This document shows, one piece after another, positions 18,685 to 30,090 of a stretch of 64,000 nucleotides of DNA. Every line of letters begins with the position of its first letter. The stretch's first letter is position 1. This stretch comes from Arbacia lixula (taxonomy: Eukaryota > Echinodermata > Echinoidea > Arbacioida > Arbaciidae): positions 1,070,915 to 1,134,914 of the forward strand of contig OZ022590.1 in assembly GCA_963669155.1 (NCBI GenBank), in the 5' to 3' direction. The position numbers and the translations under genes are program-made. The notes under the pieces were generated by a model. That model saw nothing but the letters and a program-made list of their open reading frames with translations. It was not told the origin of the DNA and ran no database searches.

Positions 18685-21600
18685 ATGACTGAGGTAGAGG
18701 AGAGTGCACCTGTAGAACCCGTTCCAGAGGAACCGGTTCTTCCAAACACCTACAACATTCGACCGAATTTTCTTAAAAAGTAAGTCTGCGCATTTGTTCA
18801 GTCCCAAACATTGAATTTGATGTATTTTAATGTTGTGAAAAAGATGTTGCTCTAAACAGGTAACGACTAACTTTATTCGGATCTCAGATCTATATGGTTC
18901 TTCTTTTTGCGAAGGAGGGTGGGGGGGGGGGGGGGGAGGGGTGCATTGACATGTCGTAAGCACAAGGATTTTGATAAGGTATGATTTTGTGTCTTGTTGA
19001 ACATGTATTTTGCAAATCTAGAGGGTTTATTAACCCGGGTCTATGACATTGCATGAGGTGACTTCAATTGTACTTTTGCATGAGGGCACAGCCCCGAATG
19101 CAATAGTGAAATTCAAAGGCACCGCATGCATGTATATACTACCATCTCTCAAAGCACTTTATATTTTTTGTTTATAGCATCAAGACATTTATATGAAAGG
19201 CTAAGCAGGGAGCAAAATGTATCAATTCCCAATGAAGGATCCCTCATACCAAGCTCGCATAAAAAAATACAGAAAAGTTTTCCTGAGGCTTGACCAAACC
19301 AAAACAAAATCATGTTGCACCTCGGCCGCAACATCCGGAGTCTTGCCCGAGTGCACCATCTCACTGTCCACTAAAGCCCAAAACTTCAGAGCGGCTGACA
19401 AAGAAATGATTGCAAAGATTTTACTTATTGCGCTTAGGGATGTGTGGAAACATGATGCCTCTGAAAAAAGTACTATCCTAGAAAATGACATTAGAATCTT
19501 AGTATGGCAAAAAAATGTACCATATGACCACCGTGCAATATCCATTTTTCTTCATGTTTGATTGAACCATTTTTAGTCACATGACAAGCTTTTGGCTTAT
19601 CCTAGTTCGACAATTTCAAGAGGAAGCTTAGATAAATATACATGTAGGAGGGTATATATTTGTTATGTTGGTTGTTCTTCTCCATTTTTGCAAGGTTAAA
19701 AAGCTCCAAGGGGAAAGGTTAAATGTAAGCCTGCCTTCATGAAGACAAGCTACAACATAGCCCATCTTACCTTTAGTACACATTACAGGTCTACCAATGA
19801 TGCATGTTGCATGATTTGATTAAGTGCAGAGTTGAGTTGAGAATTGTATTGTCACTCTGTAATATAATGTTGAGTTGTTTTGCTATTGTTCTACAATTAT
19901 CGCCAAGCCATGATAGACTGTAGTACATTGTACTTAAAAGCTTAAAGACAGAGTCATTTTTATGTTGTTTTTCTTTGTTGTCATGTATAGGTTTCGCCCT
20001 GCGGCAGTGAAGGCTGTCATCCACACAGTCCTGAATGAAGAACTTGCAGACAAGCAGTACGTTGCTGAGGAGACAACCGCATTGTGCAAACACATCAGTG
20101 AACAAGTCAAGGAGAGATTAAAAGGTATTGGTAGTAAATACCTCATAATATTGATGGTTTCTTTGATGAATTCACAATTCAAACTGTGTAATCTTTTATG
20201 ACTTATGCACCCGTGATACTAAGAGGGATATATCAGAGGATTCTTACACAAAGCAGCATGTGTTGGACCCAAAGCTTTCATCATGGTTTGTGTTGCATGC
20301 AGGGAAAAAAGACTTGTCACACATGCTAACATATATTTGTGAATAAATGTATATGTGCAACGTAATTTTAAAAGTTTACAGGGAGTAATGCTTTGGAGCA
20401 CATGGTGTTCACGCCACATGCAATCAACAATTACAGAGTCTTTCATTGGCTTCAAACATAATGTTCTTTGTCAATAAATGCTTTAGATATTATATTAAAG
20501 GGAAGAAACCTTATTTTTCCTTATTAAAAATCTTAAGCTTCAAGTTATATTTGGCATGAACATTGTGTAAGAATGTGAATTACCTGAAATATCATCACAG
20601 TTATCAATTTTGTTTCTTACATAGAATTGGAGCTTGATAGATACAAGTTTCTTGTTCAAGTTGTGATAGGAGAACAGAGAGGAGAAGGTGTCAAGTGAGT
20701 ATCGCTTTATTTCAATTTTTTGTGTAGTTATTATCCCTCCCCCACCCTCCTTCTTCCCTGTCTTTCCTCTTTGTTCAATTTGCATGTGTCACATGTATTT
20801 TATATTTAACTACTTATTTGTCAAATGATCACACAGTTTTAGGTGATATTTTCCAGTATATTCCCACAAATGTACATGAATATTCATCACAATGCAGCAA
20901 ACATTCTCAGCATGCTAAAATGATTATGTCACTATGTCGGCAGCTTCGAACATGGGAGATCAAAGAGAAAATCTTTGTAAAGCATTCTTTTGTGACTAGA
21001 AGCAGAGTACAATGAATCGTCATTTATTAAATGGCTGCTGGCACTCCATGTGCTTAAACATCCTTGTTGAGATCAATCGCAAAGTCTTATGAGGCAGGCC
21101 CCAGCATTTGCTCTATCACAGGAATATGCGTAGTATGAAGTCCCATGTAGAATACTCTCTGGACTAAACTGATATTTAAGATATGATAGAGTCGCTCTTA
21201 GCTCAAGCTTTTGGAGTACCTATAGATTGTTGGTCACAAGGTGGCAGTCTTCAGGTTGTCCATGAACCATAGTAAGGTAGACCATGGACCTATCATGGAT
21301 GGACTGCGCTCGGATAGACTTCCTTTGATCTATGATGACCACCGCCTCATAAAAATTCAAGACATTCAGGTGTTTTAAACAATACGCTGTATTTCTAATG
21401 AGGCAGTGCCTTCCTCTGAATAACAAAAGAAAATCTGTTTTGAGAAATATGTCAACCGTTCAGCCTTCGCTGGGAGTTCATAGCTGATCTTATTACACAC
21501 ACTGGGAATTAGTTTGGAGGTGAGCGAAGGGAAATTTTGATAAAATTGTAGAAAGAATTTGGTCCGTAACGTTTTCGGACATCTCCGGACACGAAATCGA

Positions 21601-24600
21601 CGTTGTTTCCATGGAAGGTGAAACACTCAATAAACGATTTACAAGATATTTGTAAGAAAATATGATTGCCCAATGTGCGAAATTGAGGCATTTTTCTGAC
21701 ATGTTTTCTACCGTATTCTTGATTTATCACAAAAACGACGCAACAATATAATCTGAAATTCACAGATTCGTATCATTATAAGATGTACTACTACTGCACA
21801 TGTACTTCAGTACATGAAGTGGTTCTGAAATCTTCTGCGCATGCAGATTGTATATTCTTCTAAATGCATCCAAAATTTGTCTTGCATATTTGGCGGCGGT
21901 CATCACTGGATCAAAGAACCAAACGCGTAAAATATTCTATTGTGGTATCAATGATCGCGACTGGTGTATGAATAAATTACTCTTCGTTCCGACTCCAGTT
22001 CTAACACCTTCCTGGGTAGACTGAACTACATCCAGGTTTCTTGCACCTGTTTCTATATATGACTTTGTAATCAGTAGTAGACTGACCCTATCAGTCGGTA
22101 GGTGTGTGAAATGTGTGATAAGTCAATGAACTGGCTTGGTACTGATACACTTAAAGGAAATAGTGCATGCAATTGAGAGAACGGGAGGACAAAGATTTGC
22201 TATCCGAGGATCTTCAATATTGATGTCGAGCTGACTTCATAACACTTATAAATACCAATGCAGGGTTATGTTTTATAGAGTAAGAATTATGATTGATCAC
22301 AGCTAGACTTACGAATGATATCAATCATAAGTGTACATTAGAGGTAGGAGATAGGACTAGCGATAAATCTAGATAAATAGCATCTTTTTATAAGACAGGG
22401 CCTGAGCTTTGAAAATGTACAGTGTAGAATCCAACCTGTATGAACACCGGGCGAGCAATATTCTTAAATAGATGCATTTTAAGACAGAGTGGCCTTTTTA
22501 CAGGTAAAACATTTTTTTTACCAAAAATGCAGAAAATGGAGGAGAATACTGTATAAAAGAACTTCCCTCCCGATAGCTAACTGTTAAGCGTATCAAAACG
22601 ATCACTAGACATCAAGTTTTCAGATGTGATCCACAGGTTGTCCACCTTGAAATGTGTCACTAATGATCCATTTCCCAGGTCTTTATACTGCCTTGATTCA
22701 TACCAGCCTGAGACCAGACTCACCGCACATCATTGCAAACGAAACATAAAGCTTCAAACATAAATAATTGATTATTTCCGGGGGTGAATGATGCTCAGGT
22801 GGCTCTATGGTCATCGTACATTCATGTTTTTGCCAAATATTAATGAGCAGTGGATCAGAGAATCAGAGGAGAGCAGGAAAACCAGACGAAGGACTAGTCC
22901 ATAAAATCCTTCGCGGCATTAGTGATCAGGTGTTGAGGTGACTGTGTCCAACACTTGCATGACAGAGATTGATTAGTCAGCTTTTATTAATCCCTCCATT
23001 GCTTATTTTTCTACACGTTTGTTGATTAATTAATCATCATGCACAGAATACAACACATTAGAAACAGCAGAGAATTACAATATCTAAGCTGTGAGCTGGG
23101 CAAGTGGTTGTGGATCACATATGCAAATAATGATATACAGCTTTTAAACAAATAAAATAATTTGCTGTACAGTAGTTGCAGATTGATCCACACTGATATA
23201 ATATATGAATAAGCAGGACTTCATATGAAAGGGTGTCCCTGAAGTGTCATGTACGTAAACTTTGTCTATGAGCCCCAGAGAAAAGTTAGAAAATATCTGC
23301 AGAAAAAAATAATTATACAGGTTTTCTTCTTTCTTTTTTGTCTAAATGTATGCCACAGGCACTGTAACCAGGGCAAAGTAGAAAAATAAACAGGCAAGCC
23401 CTGGCTAGTTTTCTTTAGGAACTGACCATTTCTGGAACGTCAGTGGGAAAATTATTAAAGGATGCTCTTATGGCAGGATATGTCTTTACCGGCTCTTAGG
23501 AGAGGATAGGCACCATTGTACTTTGCATGTTTATACTGTGTTATGTTCTCTGGTGGTAGCAACAACAACAACAAAAGCAGTGCGGGTTCAATCTCAAGAT
23601 AAAGCAAAAATAAGAAAATGGGTGTGTGGCAAGCGTTTGTGCCTGGGAGGTCCATGACTACAGTGACCAGGGTCATGTTGCATGTAGGCTTCCAATCATG
23701 AATGGTAACTACCTGGGCAACAGCCAGTGAGCTCTCATTATTGCACCTGTTGTCATAGTAGTTACCATTGATGGTAAGTTACAATGATGAAAATTATGCA
23801 ACATGGCCCAGGGTTGAAATGAAATCAGGATAGTTGCAAAGCCCTCAGCGAGAATACAATGTAGTTTAGGTTCACATCGAGAAGGCAACCATTCCTATTT
23901 CAGTCATTGCCATTATTGATCAATGTTATGATGATTAGTATTATCATTATCAAAAATATCTTCATTGATGATATGATTATCACTTTCATGATAAAAACTA
24001 TATCCATTATTGATATTATCATTATTATAACTACAGTGAAAATTATAGATAAGGGCTCCAGGGAAAGAAGAAATGGAGTCTACAGTGTATATGCACAGGT
24101 TTAATCGAAGTTTCAATTACCAGCAATTTCAAGGGAAATACTACATGTGGCCTTTCTATACCATTAGTCACCAAGAGAAAAGTTTTCAATGTATTACTAT
24201 TATTACCAGTATCATAATCCTCATTATTTTGTATATTTCTCTTCTCTCTGCTTAGGATGGGCTGCCGATGTTTCTGGGACTCTGACACAGACAACTATGC
24301 TCAGGATATCTTCATGAGTGTAAGTTAAAAAGTGCATCTATTCACATTCAAAGCTGGTTTACATCAAATAGAAGCTGCAGAACACTGAAGAGTCCCCCAA
24401 AGTTGCCTTAAAGGGCATATACTGTACTGGGAAGGCAAAAAAGCCTTCAAAAGGTAATTGTTAGCAATCTTCTTGCCAATGGTCTGAAATTCATGTATTG
24501 TTTATTTTAGAAGCTTGCTGAAAGTTATTTGCCCTCAAATGAACTACATTTGGAGTAATGAGTGATTAAATCACAAATCCTCAAAATGTTGAGGATTTAA

Positions 24601-27600
24601 TCATTAATCATCAATTACTCCATATATGGATCATTTGAGAGCAAATAACTTTCAGCAAGCTTCTAAAATAGACAATACATGAATTTAAGACCATTGGCAA
24701 GAAGATTGCTAACAATTAAATTTTGAAGGCTTTTTTGCCTTCCCAGTACAGTATATGACTTTTAACCCCTTCCCCCCCCCCCCCCCCCCCACCCTCCTTT
24801 CTGCAATTTGTTGATATCATTCTTTCTTTATTTATGTCCATGATACTTGTTGTGCCAGCATTCTTTTATGCAGTTCAAGGATTTTGACACTTAACTTATG
24901 ATAAAAAGATGGTTGCCAGAACCTGTGACTATCCACATAAAATTACCCCATTCATACCCTCTGTTCATAGATTATAGCCTTGATGTCGCTTTCTTAAAGG
25001 GAAAGTCTACCCCCTGATGTTAAATTGGTTTTGATTATAGCAGCAATTTAAAGTAACATGTAAGTGAAGGTTAGATGAAAATCCATCAAAGAATAAGAAA
25101 ATTATATTTTAAAGTTGGTATTTTGTAACATCACATGCCAGATGCATATTCATAATGCTGTGTGTGCTGTATAATGCTGTGTGTGCTGTACAATTCCATA
25201 AATTTCCCTCTTTCTGGTTGTAGATGAAGGAATAAACCTTTGCCATAGAGGTATGTGTGTAAAAATATTTTTCTATCAATACATCAAATGCAGAGGTAAA
25301 TGTTATTTTGCTCTCCTTTTGAGAGAATGGACATTTTCCATTTTCATTAACATCACAAAATGAAAACTTTGAAAAATCAGAATTTTCTTATCGTCAAAAC
25401 TTATCGTCAAAACTTAACTAACATGATGCTTTCATGTTTCTGCTTTTATCAAAAGCCACTTAATTCCAGGATGAACTTTATCTTTAACAATTAGGCCCAG
25501 GTGACTGTACGATACCTTCGAAATAGTCTACAGGCAGCTATCATTGCTGGCACCTAAGGAGTTATTCTAGCCGAGGGTAGTCATCAGCTCAACAATGAAT
25601 ATAAAGTTGTGTTCAGCGGAAACTTGAAAGCTTGGAAAAGCAAATCAAGGAAAGTTTGTGACAAGTCGGATTTCATTCAATGAAAGACTCGTCAAACAGA
25701 GAGTAATATGTTTTTTTACGTGCTGTAATTTCTCAAAGCAAATTTCCATCTGGACACAGTGACATATACTTTCAGAGGCATGAAATAGAGGCACAAACAT
25801 ACAAACACAAACATACAAACAAAGAAACATACAAACGTACACAAACACACATACATACATATGTACATACACAAACACATATATAAACAAAACACATAGA
25901 TATCCACCTCCTTACACACCCCCTGATACACACACACATACAGACGGGAAGCTGACCTGAAGACTGTCCTTGATTGTTACATGGGCCTTGTAGTATGTAG
26001 TCAATCCTAGCCTGGCTTTCAGGCTTTTTGGCATTAATTTCCAATCCCAACTACATGTACATGTCAATAAGCGTGTCTGACTACAGTAGACTAATCCTGC
26101 TTGATTTCTTCTCCGGGGTGCCCAAAGAAAAAAGGAGAATGAAAAACTGACAAAGCGATTGAGTATACACTAGATTCTACCTTTTCAGATTAGATTATAA
26201 TGTGCAACAGTCTAGAGATGATGAATGTGTTAAGCGTATCACTTACTTGGTGCCATTCCTGTTTTGGGTGTAACTCAAATAACCAATGTTGAATACAATT
26301 ATGATTTTTGGTAAACATTTCATTTTCAGAAACAAATGCCTAGATATGTACTTCCAGCAATTCAAACTGGAGATATTTAATTTGGAGAAAAATAAAATAA
26401 AGTCATAGCATTAAGCTAGGAAAAACAGATTGTATTTATCTAGAGAAATGGGAGAATCTAATTTCATATTAAGTTGCACTCAGTTGCCAGTATGTGTTAT
26501 TTATTTGTTTACTTTGGTGTTTTCATGTTATTGTGCAAAATGATAAGTGAACTATGTTGATGAACTCTCTTGCACAGAAATAATGAAGCAGTAAAACCTT
26601 TAAAGATAAATGTGCAAGAGTCTAGAAGCCAGACTAGGTGGAGGCCTGATGTGAGACAGGAGTATGTGAGTCATACATAAACTACCTGTCTTAGGCCAGA
26701 CAGACAGTGAAGACAATGACGGACACCAGCGGGGACTGGTCTAGCTGTAGAGCTAACAACGAAGCATGCAAGCACTACCCCTTAGTCAAGTAATGTGCGT
26801 TAACCCGTTCTGTGTTGAGGCCACATATATGAGGGCTGGCTTTTCTCAACTCAGATAAACTGGGCAGCTTGATTTCCACAACATCTGCTGTATACTCAAT
26901 AGATGCCAGGCTGTGAATAAACTTCAATTGATTTTTCTGTGCATCTGATGCAAATGTTTGTGAAAACATGCTCTAGAACATGGACCCTGTTGAATGTATA
27001 TTTTTTTTAATTGTTGTAACTTACCATTAATGGTTACTGCCATGGTAGCAGCCAGCAGTAAAGCTTCCAGCTTTACTGCTGTTGCTATGGTAGATACCAT
27101 CAATAGTAAGTTACCATGGTTGAAAACATACACACAACATAGGCATGGTGTCAATTTAATAATACAACACATACTGCATTCCCCAGAGAATTTATTCTCA
27201 GCACTGTTCCTGAACCCCACAGTACCCGCCATGAGAAGCATACTGAGTTCAAACACTGTGAAAAACCCCTGATAATGAGAGGGTTAAACTCATATGACTT
27301 GCACCTTACAACGCATTGGCATGTGAGCTCACACACACCTTTTCCCAGTCAGCTTCCTCTCCCGTGTTGTTCTGGTTTTTCCCCTTTCCGGTCCAAAGTG
27401 ATCGAGGCAATACTGGCTTCTTGACATTCTGCTGGTGGGTGGATAGCAGTGCGTGAATGAGGTTGCATGACAGCAGGAAACAACATCATATGCTGTGTTA
27501 TTTCTAGCATGTTTGGCATGATCGAGCGCTGTACTATCTTAGACTGAGTACAATAATCCCAAACTTCCCTGAGGCTTGTCTAGGTAAACCTTTAAGGATT

Positions 27601-30051
27601 AAATGGAGAGACCAAAATCGGTTGTTTGTCTGTATTCTCTTAAATTGCATGGACAATTTTTTTTTAAGCAGAATAAGTGGGTGTGCTCTTTTTTTAGCTG
27701 CTGAAATGGTTGCTACACTACAGCTCAAAGGAATTGGCATAGGGAAAGGGAAAGGGAAGGAGCCGCAGTTTTAAACCGCAGTATATGTTGTCCAGTTCAG
27801 CATGAAACATGATGCATTAGCCCAAAGAACATCATGTTTCATGCTGAACTGGACAAAATATACAGCGGTTTAAAACTGGGGCTCCTTCCCTTTCTTCCCT
27901 TTCCCTATGCCAATTCCTTTGAGCTGTAGTGTATGTTTGACCATATTTTTGCAGTATTGAATAACATCTCACACTTACCATACTTTAGAAAGGGTTATTA
28001 TTATGAAGGGAAAGAGTCAAATTCTATACTTTCCCTTGAATTCGTTTGAAAACTTGACAGTGTGTGCCTTCAATATTTTAATATCTGCCTGTTAACATGT
28101 AGGTTGTCATGTTCGTTGGCTATTCTGTATGAGCATGAGAAAAAGCCAAAAGCATGTTTTTAAAAGACCTCTTCTGACATTTTTGTCAAGTTTTAAAACC
28201 AAGGGAATTAGGCACACATTACAATCAGAAATGACCACCAGAAATTTCCACTAGAATTTTAAAGTCCATTGTCCTGTTTGTTAAGTTGGAGATGGTACAT
28301 TATGCTCTCCCAAAAGTTTCCCTGTGAAGGTTCTGAAACTGAGTGAGTGATTTGAGTTTGAGCTCTGTTATGTGTCCACGGCCACTGCAAGGTGTTGTGG
28401 TTTTCCTGAACAAGGAACGAGGTCATCACAAATAACTCAGAAAGCAGGGTAAATCGAGACATTGTTATCTCTGTTGACACAGGAAAACCAAAACATCGAT
28501 TCCTATGGAGATCCTCAACTATTCCAACACTCACAGTCAATACACAACTCTGATGAAGAGAAAGTACTTTCCCCTTTATGCAAACTTCACGAGAATAGAA
28601 CATCTTAAACAATCACATAGTTTTTATTTTTTTCACTTTCATCACAATTTCTGGGAATAAAGCTATTGTGTTAATGTTCTGACATCCTGTGCTGGCCCTT
28701 GCAGTTACTTCACATCACTAGAAAGGTAACAGTTATTTTAGATGGTGGTGGAATATGCTAAATCACCATGAATAGAACATTATTCCATGTTAACATTGTA
28801 AAGAACTATCTGATATTCAACTTTTAGAGCTCATTTAAAGGGGAGCACTGCCCATTCGACAAAGTAGTTCACATTAGAACAGAAAAGCAGATTATGAAAA
28901 GTTTGAGGGAAAATATCATTTAAAGAAGATATTTATGATTTCTTGAAACACATGTAGTGTTCAATCATAAAAATGTGGCTGATCACTATTGCCAATAGAT
29001 ATCACACTAAAATACGTCTGAACATAATAATACCAGCATTTAAATGTGTACATTCTAAATTTATGCATGTGTATTGTTCAGACAATGCGTACATATATCT
29101 CATGGTAAGCCTGAATCTTGTCCTAGAGCAAGAAATAATAGTTTCAAAGTGCAATCCACCCATTGTAAATTCATCATGGGTGACAGGTGCATATGATAAC
29201 TCATTACTAAGCCGTCAGAGGAAAATTTCCAATAATTTGGCTCGAACTTTGAAATGGCTTATTGCTTGAGTCGAGCGACACATCAGTTTGTAGACTAGTT
29301 GCTGTGCTTGCATGCATACAATGCATGTTTGGTGATGTTAGTCTATGCAGCGTCAGACCCATTGCATTGGAGTGTGAGACAAAGGTTTATGTCTGCAGAC
29401 TATTGTATACGCCATATATTTCGCTGGGGTTTTTATTTTCGTAAATTTTGTGAGTCAGGACTATTTGTGAATTTAACAACACGCGACAGTATGAATATGA
29501 TGTGCTCGAGCACATTTACTACTAGTACTAGTTCTCCACGATGGCGAATTTAATCACTCGTGAAATTGTCAAGTCCTGATTCGCGAAAAATTAGACTTGC
29601 GAAAAATATGCCATGCACAATATGCTGTGCCAAGAATCATTTTATTTGATGACCTAAGAGTATTTCTTGGAATGAACATTAATGTTAAGTTGTATTTCTC
29701 TGCATGATGAGATCATTTTACCATGTTATAGTTATTCTCTATTTAACCTACAGTTTATTGCAAACTTATGTAAGTCTCCAGATTAGCATGTACTAAGCCA
29801 AGTTTGGGTTCAGAACTAAAACAAACAAAAAATCTACACAGGTCAGAAAAATAATTGCTCATGCTAATTAGAAAAAAAAAATTATGTTAAGACTTACCGG
29901 ACTTGGCAATCAAATTCTTGTACTGTATTTTCAGCGGTGTATAATCAAGAATTCAGAGAAGTGACTGTTTGGCTGTATCAGTCCTGTATACATTCCAGTG
30001 GCACCATTCTCAGAATGAAGTCACAAACAAATCTTATGACCCTCTCAATTA

Positions 30052-30090
<39 letters not shown>

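Noticed and set aside
25496..25557. CAG-preceded frame ending ...NSLQAAIIAGT as the last DYNLT2B exon
   Set aside because: It lacks the family's C-terminal LFCVAAAFGVFYY-type strand, which is present in phase at 32171-32218.
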